From JALOLV01 sp046295175 (GTDB lineage: Bacteria; Bacteroidota; Bacteroidia; Cytophagales; Spirosomataceae), in the NCBI GenBank assembly GCA_046295175.1, contig JBKBNY010000001.1, positions 992,001 to 1,056,000 of the forward strand: a stretch of DNA of 64,000 nt. The letters are read 5' to 3'. Of this stretch, positions 39,559 through 50,073 are shown in pieces. Made by a program: the position numbers and the translations under genes. The notes beneath the pieces were generated by a model. That model was not told the DNA's origin. It searched no databases and worked only from the letters and a program-made list of their open reading frames with translations. The number at the start of each line of letters is the position of its first letter. Within the stretch, counting starts at the first letter, position 1.

Positions 39559-41439
39559 TCAATCAGGAATACTGTAATCAAATTTGATTCCTTCAATTTC
39601 TTTTTCCATTTTTATCTGCTCATTTTCTTCTGGCAAATTAGACTCAGGAGTTGCTGAGAATGGAATATTTTGAGGAATAAAGTCTTGAGCTGCACCTGGT
39701 TTTGAGTAATCGTATGGCCAACGATAAACCGTAGGAATCTCTCCTTCCCAGTTACCATGACCTGGCTCGATAGGTGTTGTCCACTCTAAAGTATTTGAGT
39801 TCCAAGGGTTAGCGGTTGCTTTTTTACCATAGAACATCGAATAGAAGAAGTTGAACATGAATACCAACTGAGCTGCGAATGTAATAATAGCTGCAATTGT
39901 CGAAAGGATTGTCAAATCTTGGTATTTACCATCCCAAATATCAAAACCTGTATATTGGTAATATCTTCTTGGGAAACCAGCAATACCTAAATAGTGCTGA
40001 GGGAAGAATACCAAATAAACACCAATGAATGTCACCCAGAAGTGAATATATCCCATTGTATTGTTCAACATTCTACCAAACATCTTAGGATACCAGTGGT
40101 AAACACCCGCAACCATACCGAAGAATGCCGCAGAACCCATCACAAGGTGGAAGTGTGCAACAACAAAGTATGTGTCATGCAATTGAATATCTAATGCACT
40201 ATTACCCAAAATAATACCAGTCAAGCCTCCAGAAATGAAGAACGAAACAAGACCAATTGAGAACATCATTGCAGGTGTAAAGATGATATTACCTCTCCAC
40301 AATGTAGTAATATAGTTGAATCCTTTTACTGCCGAAGGTACTGCAATAATCAATGTTAGTAGGGTAAACACCGAACCTAAGAATGGGTTCATACCTGTCA
40401 TAAACATGTGGTGAGCCCACACGATAAAGGCAAGAAACATGATTCCCAACATTGAGAAAATCATCGCTTTATAACCAAAGATTGGTTTACGTGAATTAGT
40501 TGCGATAATCTCAGATGTAATACCTAATGCAGGCAAGATTACGATATAAACCTCTGGGTGACCTAAGAACCAGAACAAGTGCTGGAACAAAATTGGGCTA
40601 CCACCTTGATTTGGTAATGCTTGACCATTGATATAAATGTCTGACAAATAGAAACTTGTTCCAAAGTGACGGTCGAACAACAACAATAAAGCGGCCGATA
40701 ATAAAACTGGGAATGAAAGGATACCCAAGATTGCTGTAAATGTAAACGCCCAAATCGTCAATGGCATTTTATCGAATGTCATACCTTTTGTACGCAAGTT
40801 AATCACAGTAGTAACGTAATTTATACTACCCAATAAGCTTGATACAATAAATATAGCCATACTAATAAGCCACAGGGTCATACCTTCTTGAGACCCAGGA
40901 GCTGCATCTTGCAAAGCTGAAAGGGGTGGATAAATCACCCAACCACCACCGGCTGGACCGTTTTCAACAAACAGTGACCCGAACATCAAAACACTTGACA
41001 AGAAGAAGAACCAATATGACAACATATTAATGAAACCTGAGGCCATGTCTCTTGCTCCTACTTGCAATGGAATCAAAAAGTTTGAGAAAGTACCGCTCAA
41101 ACCAGCTGTCAATACAAAGAACACCATTATAGTACCATGCATTGTTACCAAAGCAATGTAATAATTAGGGTCAAGTTTTCCTGTTTCGTCAAACCATCTT
41201 TCGCCAAGGATTGGTTTTAACCAACCTAAATCCATACCCGGATAAGCTAATTGAAGACGGAAAACTAATGATAATAAACCACCAATAACAGCCCAAACCA
41301 TGCCCGAAATAAGGTATTGTTTGGCGATAACTTTATGGTCTTCTGAGAAAATATATTTTCTGATAAAACTTGGCTCGTGATGCTCATGAGCATGGTCATG
41401 TCCATGAACTTCTGCTTCTGCGTGTGCTACTGCTGCCAT
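39559..41439 (-). CDS. ctaD: Cytochrome c oxidase subunit I
   Basis: The catalytic heme-copper subunit, 626 aa, reducing oxygen to water while pumping protons. Visible hallmarks: WFLGHPEVYIVILPALGI (CuB histidine and the cross-linked tyrosine, so type A), HHMFMTGMNPFLG, the K-channel region, and HDTYFVVAHFHLVMGSA with the heme a3 and heme a ligands. The N-terminal AVAHAEAEVHGHDHAHEHHE is His-rich and could bind copper. The tail is about 50 aa longer than mitochondrial COX1. Confidence 0.97.
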   Translation of the reverse strand: MAAVAHAEAEVHGHDHAHEHHEPSFIRKYIFSEDHKVIAKQYLISGMVWAVIGGLLSLVFRLQLAYPGMDLGWLKPILGERWFDETGKLDPNYYIALVTMHGTIMVFFVLTAGLSGTFSNFLIPLQVGARDMASGFINMLSYWFFFLSSVLMFGSLFVENGPAGGGWVIYPPLSALQDAAPGSQEGMTLWLISMAIFIVSSLLGSINYVTTVINLRTKGMTFDKMPLTIWAFTFTAILGILSFPVLLSAALLLLFDRHFGTSFYLSDIYINGQALPNQGGSPILFQHLFWFLGHPEVYIVILPALGITSEIIATNSRKPIFGYKAMIFSMLGIMFLAFIVWAHHMFMTGMNPFLGSVFTLLTLIIAVPSAVKGFNYITTLWRGNIIFTPAMMFSIGLVSFFISGGLTGIILGNSALDIQLHDTYFVVAHFHLVMGSAAFFGMVAGVYHWYPKMFGRMLNNTMGYIHFWVTFIGVYLVFFPQHYLGIAGFPRRYYQYTGFDIWDGKYQDLTILSTIAAIITFAAQLVFMFNFFYSMFYGKKATANPWNSNTLEWTTPIEPGHGNWEGEIPTVYRWPYDYSKPGAAQDFIPQNIPFSATPESNLPEENEQIKMEKEIEGIKFDYSIPD

Positions 41440-41474
41440 GATTTTTATATAATTTAATCGTTAAATTTCTTGAA

Positions 41475-42620
41475 TTATCTTAATGATGCATTAGTTACAA
41501 CTCCACCTGCACTTGCAGTAGTGCTATCGCTTGCCGCAGGCTCGGTATATTTCATTGCCTTAGCTTTCAGATTGTCAGGAACTTTGGCCAAATAATCAGG
41601 ATTTTGAGTCAAGAATGGAACTTGCTCTTTTTTCCATTTTTCATAATCAGCAGGCTCATCAACAACAAGTACTAAACGCATACCAAAGTGGCTTCTTCCA
41701 CAAACTTCGGCACAAGCAATCTCGTATTTGAAATCAGGATTGCCAAGTTCTGCTTGCATCTCGGCAGTTGTTTTTTCTGGGATGAACCAGAATTTTGTTG
41801 GCATACCTGGTACCGCATCCATCTTGACACGCATGTGAGGAATATAAACACTATGGAGTACATCGCGTGAACGAATCTTCAAAAGAACTGGCTTACCTTT
41901 TGGAATGTGGATTTCTGAGTTGTTAGTGAAGTCATCAAAAGATGCCTCATCACTCAAATCAATTCCAAATTCGTTTGTATTATCAGTCAATTTGTAATTG
42001 TATCTTCCTAATTTATTATCGCTAACACCAGGATAACGAACTTGCCATCCGAACTGCTTGCCCATAATTTCTACAACCTCTGCGTTTTCTGGAGCATCAG
42101 CCATTGTTTTATTCCAAACTTGGAGACCCGTAAAAACCAAACCAGCCATCACAACAGCAGGAACCAACGTCCAGATTTTCTCCAAATTGTTATTATGAGA
42201 GTAAAAGAAGGCTTTTCGACCTATTTTGTAACGATATTTAACAGGGAAGTAGAATAATACACTATTTACTACGAAGAATGCTGCCGTAATTACAAGCATT
42301 GAAACCCAAAACCAGAAGTCTGTAGTTCTACCATGCTCCGACGCCGCCACTGGTACATCTCCTAAAGCTGTCCAGATTTCTCTACCACTGATTAGAAAAT
42401 CTCCTTTGTATTCATTGAATGACCAGATTACTCCAATCACACTGATAACCCAGAAGATTAGCAACCCAAACGCATTGGCATCATTAGCACTATCAACAGC
42501 CGAGGTTGGTTCTTCTGCAGATTCGCCTTTAATACCTTTTAAAAGTTTTTGAGTCTTGGAAATAACCATGATGGTCAACACCAAGAACACAACCGCAAGT
42601 ATTATTATTAAAGTAGTCAT
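41475..42620 (-). CDS. ctaC: Cytochrome c oxidase subunit II
   Basis: A 381-aa subunit with an extra N-terminal helix (MTTLIIILAVVFLVLTIMVI), two more helices, and a periplasmic cupredoxin domain that holds CuA: VLHSVYIPHMRVKMDAVPG and CAEVCGRSHFGMRLV. No cytochrome c domain follows CuA, so electrons must come from a separate or complex-III-bound cytochrome. A 30-aa Ser/Ala/Thr tail ends it. Directly upstream of ctaD. Confidence 0.96.
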   Translation of the reverse strand: MTTLIIILAVVFLVLTIMVISKTQKLLKGIKGESAEEPTSAVDSANDANAFGLLIFWVISVIGVIWSFNEYKGDFLISGREIWTALGDVPVAASEHGRTTDFWFWVSMLVITAAFFVVNSVLFYFPVKYRYKIGRKAFFYSHNNNLEKIWTLVPAVVMAGLVFTGLQVWNKTMADAPENAEVVEIMGKQFGWQVRYPGVSDNKLGRYNYKLTDNTNEFGIDLSDEASFDDFTNNSEIHIPKGKPVLLKIRSRDVLHSVYIPHMRVKMDAVPGMPTKFWFIPEKTTAEMQAELGNPDFKYEIACAEVCGRSHFGMRLVLVVDEPADYEKWKKEQVPFLTQNPDYLAKVPDNLKAKAMKYTEPAASDSTTASAGGVVTNASLR

Positions 42621-42759
42621 ATTGATTAAAATAAATACCTTTCAATTTCCTATATACAAAAAACTGTGAAAGAATTTTGTTTTGAAATTTATTAAAAAAA
42701 ATAACTAAACAGCTACACCTTTCTAATAAAAATCGCTAATAAACTAATGAATATCAATA

Positions 42760-42797
42760 TTTTAGGTGACCAAAAAATTATTTTTAATCACCTAAAA
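42760..42797 (-). terminator. Hairpin between actF and ctaC
   Basis: TTTTAGGTGA and TCACCTAAAA are perfect 10-bp arms with an 18-nt AT-rich loop, in the 187-bp gap that divides the act and cta genes. In the minus-strand reading no long U-run follows, so it may be a partial terminator or an mRNA processing or stability site that sets different levels for the two complexes. Confidence 0.6.
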
Positions 42798-42807
42798 AAA
42801 TGTAAAA

Positions 42808-44130
42808 TTAAATATCGTGATGTAAGCTTTCTTCTAAGAATGGGTGGTTCTTAGGATACAAGTTAGCTTTCGATAATTGGTTAGCTACAAAGTAGATAAA
42901 CAATGATGCAAAAGTCAATGTTGTTCCCCATTCAATAATACCGATACCACCTTGGTTTTTAGCTATACCCGGCATGTGCATCTGATAGAAATCGAACCAG
43001 TGACCAATAATAATGAATGCACAAGCTAATTTAAGGAATGTAACTCGTCTTTTAGAGTCTCTTGCCATCAAAATAAGCAATGGGAAGAAGAAGTTAAACA
43101 CGAAGTTTAAGTGGAATGGCCACCAGTATCTTCCATCATGACCTGTGAAACGCTCACGGAAATAAATTGTCTCTTCTGGTAAGTTAGCGTAGAAAATCAA
43201 AAGGTATTGCGAGAACCACACGTATGTCCAGAATACAGAGAAACCAAACATAAATTTACCTAAATCATGTAAATGGTTTTCAGTAACTGCTTTCAAATAT
43301 CCTTTGTCTTTCAACAATAAGATTGTAAGCATCATTGTAGCAAGACCTGCAACGTGCCAGCTCGCCAAATGGTACCAACCAAACATTGTTGAGAACCAGT
43401 GTGTATCAATTGACATCGACAAGTCCCAAGCAGATGTAGAAGATGTAACAGCAAAGAAAATCAAGAACATCTTCGCATACTTGCGGCTTGAATAATAATG
43501 GTCTAATCCGCCGTATTGGTCTTCTAATAAAGACTGCTTACGCATCTGCATCCACAACCAATACCATATTACGAAATATGCAACAATACGCACCAAGTAG
43601 AATGGCACATTGAGATACCATGCTTTACCAGCAATGATTTTATCGTAGTGTTCGCTCGCTGGGTCCATGATACCATCATGAGTCCAGTGAAGAACAATAT
43701 GACGAGTTGATGGAACAAGGAACAAAATCAACAAGATAGCTGCTGGAACTATGATGAATGAAGGGAATGCTTCTGGTACACGCTTGATGATTGAAGACCA
43801 ACCTGCTTTGGCTACATAATTGTATGCCATAAAGAAAGCCCCTACTACCGAAATACCTAAGAAGTAGACGCTGTTCATCCAGATGTTGGCAATAATACGA
43901 TGCAATAGAGTTGCCCCATGTTCACCATGACCTTCATGGTGCCCGCCTTCAGCACCATGTCCACCATGAGCTTCCCAAACACCAATTGACCAATGCTTTG
44001 AAATAAGAAACGCACCCAAGGCAACCAAAACTACCCCAAGTATAGCACCTGTTAGGAGTTTACGTTTTAGTTCTGGAGTAAACTCAAATCTTTCTTCTAA
44101 TGAAGGAATTTCGTGAGTGTGATGAGCCAT
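42808..44130 (-). CDS. actF: Alternative complex III quinone-binding subunit ActF
   Basis: A 440-aa, ten-helix NrfD/PsrC-like membrane protein that, with ActC, forms the quinol-oxidising membrane part of alternative complex III. A His/Gly-rich segment (AHGGHGAEGGHHEGHGEHGA) in the first loop is notable. Core motifs include FLVPSTRHIVLHWTHDG, STSAWDLSMSIDTHWFSTMF and LPEETIYFRERFTG. Last act gene before the cta group. Confidence 0.95.
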   Translation of the reverse strand: MAHHTHEIPSLEERFEFTPELKRKLLTGAILGVVLVALGAFLISKHWSIGVWEAHGGHGAEGGHHEGHGEHGATLLHRIIANIWMNSVYFLGISVVGAFFMAYNYVAKAGWSSIIKRVPEAFPSFIIVPAAILLILFLVPSTRHIVLHWTHDGIMDPASEHYDKIIAGKAWYLNVPFYLVRIVAYFVIWYWLWMQMRKQSLLEDQYGGLDHYYSSRKYAKMFLIFFAVTSSTSAWDLSMSIDTHWFSTMFGWYHLASWHVAGLATMMLTILLLKDKGYLKAVTENHLHDLGKFMFGFSVFWTYVWFSQYLLIFYANLPEETIYFRERFTGHDGRYWWPFHLNFVFNFFFPLLILMARDSKRRVTFLKLACAFIIIGHWFDFYQMHMPGIAKNQGGIGIIEWGTTLTFASLFIYFVANQLSKANLYPKNHPFLEESLHHDI

Positions 44131-44225
44131 TATAGTATAATTTACTTTCTATCTCTAATTAAAACTTTTTAAATAGATAGAGGATTGATGATTTAATAAA
44201 CAAATATTCCTTTATCTAAAAACAA

Positions 44226-44834
44226 TTAATTTCCTAATTGTAAACGGTGTACATAATGTACGATTTTCCAACGTTCTTCTGGGTTAACTTGCGAAGCGTG
44301 TGGCCACATACGACCTTTACCGTAAGTTATCACGTGGAAAATATGACCGTCGTTCATTTCTTTATAAACGCCTACTGAGTAGTTAGGAACCCCTTTATAA
44401 ACAATTCCTACTGGACCGTCACCTTTACCAGTTTCGCCGTGGCAATGCTGACAATTTCTTTCGTAAAGAGTTTTACCTTCTTCCTCGACTTTCTCAGACC
44501 AAGCGATTGGGTTTTTCCAGTTTTGCTCCGCTACGGTAATCGTATCTGCTTCATAAATCATCAAGTCTGTTACAACAGTGCTATCGCCTTGACGAAACTG
44601 CGTGTTGTACATACGACGTGATACCGTACCTGAAACTGGTTCTCTCATATTACTCTTCGTAGGATTGATTGTATTATCTCTCCAAGAAGTAAGTGGTTCG
44701 TATGCACGTGAATTATACATATTTGGTGCATATTCCCAACCAGTGCTATCATTGCTATTGCAAGAAGTCAAGGCAACAGATGTGAATGTTACAGCTGCTA
44801 ATGCAAAAGCTATATTTTTGAGTGAAAATTTCAT
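44226..44834 (-). CDS. actE: Monoheme cytochrome c lipoprotein ActE
   Basis: A 202-aa protein starting MKFSLKNIAFALAAVTFTSV at 44834. The lipobox LTSC gives lipidation at C25. Heme c binds in NCQHCHGETG (about 128-132), with the axial methionine in KGRMWPHASQ (about 176). It is the periplasmic electron carrier of alternative complex III and can pass electrons toward subunit II. The start eight codons upstream is less likely because it delays the signal sequence. Confidence 0.95.
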   Translation of the reverse strand: MKFSLKNIAFALAAVTFTSVALTSCNSNDSTGWEYAPNMYNSRAYEPLTSWRDNTINPTKSNMREPVSGTVSRRMYNTQFRQGDSTVVTDLMIYEADTITVAEQNWKNPIAWSEKVEEEGKTLYERNCQHCHGETGKGDGPVGIVYKGVPNYSVGVYKEMNDGHIFHVITYGKGRMWPHASQVNPEERWKIVHYVHRLQLGN

Positions 44835-44900
44835 TTTATCTACAATAAAAATATTCAATTATAAATAAGAAGAATAACAACCTTTTGGGTTTCTATCTAA

Positions 44901-45422
44901 TTATGCTTCTTTAACATTAACTTCTACAGCACCTGAATTCTTGAGTACGCTCGTAATCTCGCTTTCTGACATAGAGTTCTTTGATAAATCTACGGCCATT
45001 ACGAATTTATCGTCGGTACTTCTCTCATCAAAAATGATAGGTTTTGCAGTAGGACCTAAATCTTCCATCACAAAAAACGTAAATGACATACCGAATGCAG
45101 CCAAAAGGACTGTCAACTCAAACATGATAGGTACGTTTGTTGGGAATGGGAAGAAATTTTTACCCCCAATATTCATCGGCCAGTCGATACCCAACGTCCA
45201 GAAAGTAAGCAACAAAGCACATGTAGTACCCGTGATACCGAACAAGAAGGCGGCAACACCCATGCGAGGGCGAGCATAACCTAATGCTCTATCAAGACCG
45301 TGGATTGCGAATGGTGTATAAACCTCGTGAATTTTAACACCTGCGTGTCTTACAGATTCGGCTGCGTGAACAACAACCTCTTCATCATCAAAAACACCAA
45401 CTAAATATTTTTTATCTGCCAT
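44901..45422 (-). CDS. actD: Alternative complex III subunit ActD (DUF3341)
   Basis: A 173-aa protein from the ATG at 45422 (MADKKYLVGVFDDEEVVVHA). The soluble N-terminal part (about 1-60, with the DUF3341 segment IHEVYTPFAIHGLDRALG) is followed by two membrane helices and a cytoplasmic tail. It peripherally stabilises the ActC/ActB contact in known structures. Encoded between actC and actE with short gaps, as usual. Confidence 0.95.
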   Translation of the reverse strand: MADKKYLVGVFDDEEVVVHAAESVRHAGVKIHEVYTPFAIHGLDRALGYARPRMGVAAFLFGITGTTCALLLTFWTLGIDWPMNIGGKNFFPFPTNVPIMFELTVLLAAFGMSFTFFVMEDLGPTAKPIIFDERSTDDKFVMAVDLSKNSMSESEITSVLKNSGAVEVNVKEA

Positions 45423-45475
45423 TTTTTTATTTCTTAGTTCAAAGTCCAACAAAAACGACTATTGAATAAATGTTA

Positions 45476-46852
45476 TTAATGTGCTTTTACTTTTTCTTCT
45501 TTTTTCTCAGACGATGACTTCAATACACTCTTAACCTCTGCCATGTTAATTACTGGAAGGAATTTAGAGAATAAGAAGAATGCTGTAAAGAAGAATCCGA
45601 ATGAGAAAATATAATCAGAAATATCACCAAGGCGTGGAGTAAAGTACGTCCAGCTCGAAGGTAGATAATCTCTGTGAAGTGATGTTACGATGATAACGAA
45701 ACGCTCAAACCACATACCGATGTTTACAACAACCGCAATCACGAAAGATACGACGATATTCTCTCTCAAGCTCTTGAACCAGAAAATCTGTGGAGAGATT
45801 ACGTTACAAGTCATCATGGCTGCATAAGACCACCAAAGCGGACCAGTCGCACGGTTCAAGAATGCATATTTCTCATATTCAACTCCTGAATAAGCTGCAA
45901 TGAAAAACTCAGTGATATAAGCAACACCTACAACAGAACCAGTTACAGTGATGATTTTATTCATCAATGAGATGTGTTCGATTGTGATGTAATCTTCTAA
46001 TTTATAAACTACACGTGTTACCAACATCAAGTTTTGTACCATTGCGAAACCTGAGAAAATCGCACCCGCAACGAAGTATGGAGGGAAGATGGTAGTGTGC
46101 CATCCCGGAATTACCGATGTTGCGAAGTCAAATGATACGATTGTGTGTACTGAAAGTACGAGTGGAGTAGAAAGACCTGCCAAAATCAAAGAAACGTCTT
46201 CGTATCTTGCCCATGCTTTTGCACCACCAGTCCAGCCAATAGCCAAAGCACCGTAGATTTTCTTGCGTACACCTGTTGCTCTGTCACGGATTGTTGCCAA
46301 ATCAGGAATCAAACCAATGTACCAGAACAAACAAGAAACCGAGAAGTATGTCGAGATTGCAAATACGTCCCAAACCAATGGCGAGTTAAAGTTAACCCAA
46401 AGTGAACCAAAAGTGTTAGGAAGTGGCAACGCCCAATGTGCTAACCACGGACGACCCATGTGCATCAAGATAAACGAAGCCGCACAAATTACGGCAAAGA
46501 TTGTCATCGCTTCAGCAGCACGGTTGATTGATGTTCTCCACTTCTGACGGAATAGTAAAAGGATTGCCGAAATTAGGGTTCCAGCGTGACCAATACCTAC
46601 CCACCATACGAAGTTGGTAATATCCCATGCCCAACCTACTGTTTTATTAAGACCCCACACACCGAGACCTTCCCACCAAGTCCAAAATACCCATGCCGCA
46701 CCGTAAAGTAATACGATGACAGAAATGGCAAAAGCTACTTTCCATTCTTTGGTTGGTTTATCTTCTACGTGTCTTGCAATATCCACTGTTACATCATGGT
46801 AAGTTTTATTACCTGTTACAAGTGGTTCTCTGATTGGCGAAACTACGTGCAT
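45476..46852 (-). CDS. actC: Alternative complex III quinone-binding subunit ActC
   Basis: A 458-aa NrfD/PsrC-family protein with ten helices. Motifs include WDITNFVWWVGIGHAGTLIS, MHMGRPWLAHWALPLPN, WDVFAISTYFSVSCLFWYIG and FASVIPGWHTTIFPPYFVAG-like (ATSVIPGWHTTIFPPYFVAG). These histidine- and tryptophan-containing stretches form the quinol site next to the Fe-S subunit ActB. Second membrane subunit of alternative complex III. Confidence 0.96.
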   Translation of the reverse strand: MHVVSPIREPLVTGNKTYHDVTVDIARHVEDKPTKEWKVAFAISVIVLLYGAAWVFWTWWEGLGVWGLNKTVGWAWDITNFVWWVGIGHAGTLISAILLLFRQKWRTSINRAAEAMTIFAVICAASFILMHMGRPWLAHWALPLPNTFGSLWVNFNSPLVWDVFAISTYFSVSCLFWYIGLIPDLATIRDRATGVRKKIYGALAIGWTGGAKAWARYEDVSLILAGLSTPLVLSVHTIVSFDFATSVIPGWHTTIFPPYFVAGAIFSGFAMVQNLMLVTRVVYKLEDYITIEHISLMNKIITVTGSVVGVAYITEFFIAAYSGVEYEKYAFLNRATGPLWWSYAAMMTCNVISPQIFWFKSLRENIVVSFVIAVVVNIGMWFERFVIIVTSLHRDYLPSSWTYFTPRLGDISDYIFSFGFFFTAFFLFSKFLPVINMAEVKSVLKSSSEKKEEKVKAH

Positions 46853-46959
46853 ATTTTAATTATTTAAAAAACTTAAACCTGTTTCTTTATTAATATTTGC
46901 TGATTGTAATTTACTAATTGCTAATAGTACTAATTTTTCCAATTAACAATTAATCATTC

Positions 46960-49900
46960 TTAGGCGTGTTCTTTGTGTTCGGCATGAGCAGCACCCTCGG
47001 CTTTTTTCTTAGCTCCATCTTTGTTACGGATTTTTGCTAAGTAGCTGATTTGTGGCTGAACATTGATTTCTTCAAGAACATGGAACGCACGACCTTCTTT
47101 CTCTACAGATAACAATTTAGAAATTGCTGAGTTTTCGTCAAGCATATCACCAAATGTAATTGCATTTGTAGGACAAGACTGTGAACAAGCCGTCTGGATT
47201 TCTCCATCAACTGGGCGACGACGCTCTTTCTTAGCTGTAAGTTTACCAGCTTGGATACGCTGAACGCACATTGAACATTTCTCAATAACACCTCTCGAAC
47301 GCACTGTAACGTCTGGGTTCAGTACCATACGACCCAAATCGTTGTTCATGTGGAAGTCGAAGTTATCATTCTCGAAGTACTTGAACCAGTTGAAACGACG
47401 TACTTTATATGGACAGTTGTTGGCACAATAACGTGTACCTACGCAACGGTTATAAGTCATTTGGTTAAGACCTTCTGAGCTGTGAGTTGTCGCCAATACC
47501 GGACATACAGTTTCGCAAGGTGCATTTGAGCAGTGCTGACACATCATTGGTTGGAATACAACCTCTGGGTTTTCAGATGCCTCTTCCATTGCTTTGAATC
47601 CGCTGATGCTATAACCTTGCTCGTGTGGAGCATCTGAGCTATAGTAACGGTCGATACGAATCCAGTGCATTTCTCTGGCACGTGCAACTTCTGCTTTACC
47701 TACTACTGCAACGTTATTTTCGGCTTGACAGCTCACTAAACAAGAGCCACAACCAGTACATGAGTTAAGGTCGATAACCATTCCCCACGAGTGGTTTTTC
47801 TTGTCGTGACCATTCCAAAGTGTGATTTGGTATGGTTTTTTCAGACCGTCTGAAGTTTCAATATGTGGTTCGAAACGACCAGCTTTAGGATTCTTGACGA
47901 ATTCGCCTAATACTGACTCTTGAACAACTGCCTCGCGACCCATCACCGTATTGTGTGTTTGAGTCTGAGCCAATGTATATCCACTCTTAACTTTCTCTAA
48001 TTTAACATCGCCAGCACAAGGTTGTCCGTTTGTAAAGAATGGATAAACACTTGCACCAACATTACCGGCTTTACCAGCAGCCGTACGCCCGTATCCGATT
48101 GCGATACCAACTGTGCCATGTGCTTGACCTGGTTGAATCAACACTGGTAATTCGATAGAACCTTTACCGATTGTTATTTTAGCAATATCTCCTTGCTCAA
48201 GACCTAATTCTGTAGCAGTTTTCTGAGAAAGACCAACTGTGTTTTCCCAAGTAACTTTTGAGATTGGGTCTGGCATCTCTTGTAACCAAGGGTTATTTGC
48301 TTGGCTACCAGTACCAATAGCTACTGATTCGAAGAAAAATGCTTCTGTGCCACTTCCTTTTTTGGTGATTGATACACTTGCTAATGCAGAGGCATCAAAA
48401 GAGGCACCCGAAGGAGTTGCACCTGCATTTGGCTCATATACACCATCGTGCAATGCTTGAATCCAAGATTTGCCACCAAGGATATTTGTAACCCAGTAGT
48501 TTTTGAGGTACTTATGGAAATCGCCGTCTAAACCTGCCCAAGTCAAAAGGCTTGATTCAGCTTGACGAGTGTTGAAAATCAATGAGATTGTTGGCTGGGT
48601 CAATGAGTACATACCTTTTTTAGGCTCAGCATCGCCCCAAGACTCAAGATAATGAGGAGCAGGTGCAATGTACTTACATTTTGAAGCCGTTTCATCTGCA
48701 CGGTCGGCAAATGATACTGATGTAGAAACTTTTGCTAGAGCTTCTCCTAATTCGGCACCTCTTGGGTGGTCATAAACTGGATTCGCTCCGTAGAATATTA
48801 CTGTATTTACTTGCCCTCTTTTCACTTCATCAATAAAGGTATTCATCGCTGCATCATTACCTTGACGATAATTAACAGGATTACCTAAATCAATTGTAGT
48901 GCCGTAGCTACCAAGTAAATTATTAATTGCATTTACTAATATCTGAACCGAAACATCATTCGAACCCGACACAACTAAAGCAGCATCTTTTGCCGCTACA
49001 AGTTCTTTAACACATTTGTCAAGATTATCAACCGTTACAGAAGGAGCAGATACTTGTGAGCCACCTAAAGCAGCAGCTAATTTGTTGTATAATGTTGCTA
49101 CAAAAGCTCCTTCTTCTGAAGGCTTAATCATTGCACGGTAATCTGCATTTGCACCTGTTACACTCATACCAGTTTCAAACTGATAATGACGTGACATCTC
49201 TTTTTTGCCGTTTTTGCTGCTACTTACTTTACGAGTCTCGGCCCATTGTGCAGAGAATGTAAGTGGGGCAATCCATGTTCCTAAGAAATCGGCATTGATA
49301 CCTACCATCACTTTAGCTTTGCTAAAATCATAAGAAGGAATAACTCTCTGACCAAAAGACTTAAGGTTTGCATCAAGAAGTCCAGATGCCGAATTTGCAT
49401 CATAAACTACGTGTGAAGCAGATGGATATTTTGCAATAAAATCAGCAACTACACTTTTTGCAGATGGTGAAAGGATTGTATTTGAAACAATTCTGATGTT
49501 TCCACCTTTTGCTAAACTTGCAATAATTTCTTTATCGAGGTCTTGCCAAGAGATTTCAGAAGAACCTTTTTGAGGAGCTTTCAATTTCTCGTTATCATAA
49601 AGGCTCAATACCGAAGCGTGTACTCTTGCCGATACCCCACCCTTTGTGATACTTGAAGACTTGTTACCTTCTATTTTGATTGGACGACCTTCGCGAGTTT
49701 TAACTAAAATACTGCAATAATCGCCACCATCTGAATACGTAGAAGCATACCAGTTAGGGATACCCGGCTCTACGTCTTCTGGTTTATTTAAGTAAGGGAT
49801 TGCTTTGCGAACTGGTGCATCGCAGGCTGCTAATGTAACAGCTGCCATCCCGAAGCCTAATACTTTTAAGAAATCACGGCGATGTGTACCTTCTTCCACA

Positions 49901-50001
49901 TCATCCATATTGAATTCACGATTGGCGTTCTTTACGAATTCAATGTCATTTTTCAACTCCTCAACCCCTTTCCAGTATCTTTTCGTATTATTGTTTTCCA
50001 T
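46960..50001 (-). CDS. actB: Alternative complex III ActB (molybdopterin-oxidoreductase-like plus Fe-S)
   Basis: A 1013-aa fusion. It starts with a Tat-type signal, THRRDFLKVLGFGMAAVTLA (around residue 40-60). Residues about 75-720 resemble molybdopterin oxidoreductases but have no recognisable Mo ligand, as known for ActB. Residues about 740-960 form a ferredoxin-like part with clusters from CTGCGSC, CQHCSNAPCETVC, CVGTRYCANNC and CSMCVQ/CSQSC, giving three 4Fe-4S plus one probable 3Fe-4S site. It passes electrons from the membrane subunits to the heme subunits. Confidence 0.96.
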   Translation of the reverse strand: MENNNTKRYWKGVEELKNDIEFVKNANREFNMDDVEEGTHRRDFLKVLGFGMAAVTLAACDAPVRKAIPYLNKPEDVEPGIPNWYASTYSDGGDYCSILVKTREGRPIKIEGNKSSSITKGGVSARVHASVLSLYDNEKLKAPQKGSSEISWQDLDKEIIASLAKGGNIRIVSNTILSPSAKSVVADFIAKYPSASHVVYDANSASGLLDANLKSFGQRVIPSYDFSKAKVMVGINADFLGTWIAPLTFSAQWAETRKVSSSKNGKKEMSRHYQFETGMSVTGANADYRAMIKPSEEGAFVATLYNKLAAALGGSQVSAPSVTVDNLDKCVKELVAAKDAALVVSGSNDVSVQILVNAINNLLGSYGTTIDLGNPVNYRQGNDAAMNTFIDEVKRGQVNTVIFYGANPVYDHPRGAELGEALAKVSTSVSFADRADETASKCKYIAPAPHYLESWGDAEPKKGMYSLTQPTISLIFNTRQAESSLLTWAGLDGDFHKYLKNYWVTNILGGKSWIQALHDGVYEPNAGATPSGASFDASALASVSITKKGSGTEAFFFESVAIGTGSQANNPWLQEMPDPISKVTWENTVGLSQKTATELGLEQGDIAKITIGKGSIELPVLIQPGQAHGTVGIAIGYGRTAAGKAGNVGASVYPFFTNGQPCAGDVKLEKVKSGYTLAQTQTHNTVMGREAVVQESVLGEFVKNPKAGRFEPHIETSDGLKKPYQITLWNGHDKKNHSWGMVIDLNSCTGCGSCLVSCQAENNVAVVGKAEVARAREMHWIRIDRYYSSDAPHEQGYSISGFKAMEEASENPEVVFQPMMCQHCSNAPCETVCPVLATTHSSEGLNQMTYNRCVGTRYCANNCPYKVRRFNWFKYFENDNFDFHMNNDLGRMVLNPDVTVRSRGVIEKCSMCVQRIQAGKLTAKKERRRPVDGEIQTACSQSCPTNAITFGDMLDENSAISKLLSVEKEGRAFHVLEEINVQPQISYLAKIRNKDGAKKKAEGAAHAEHKEHA

Positions 50002-50073
50002 ATATATAATAGGAATATGATAATTCTTTTGTTAGCAAATTTCAGTTGCCTTATACAAGGCAACTGATTGATA

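Noticed and set aside
46960..50001. Functional molybdenum enzyme
   Set aside because: The protein has the fold but no recognisable Mo ligand, and the gene order is that of alternative complex III, where ActB has no molybdopterin.
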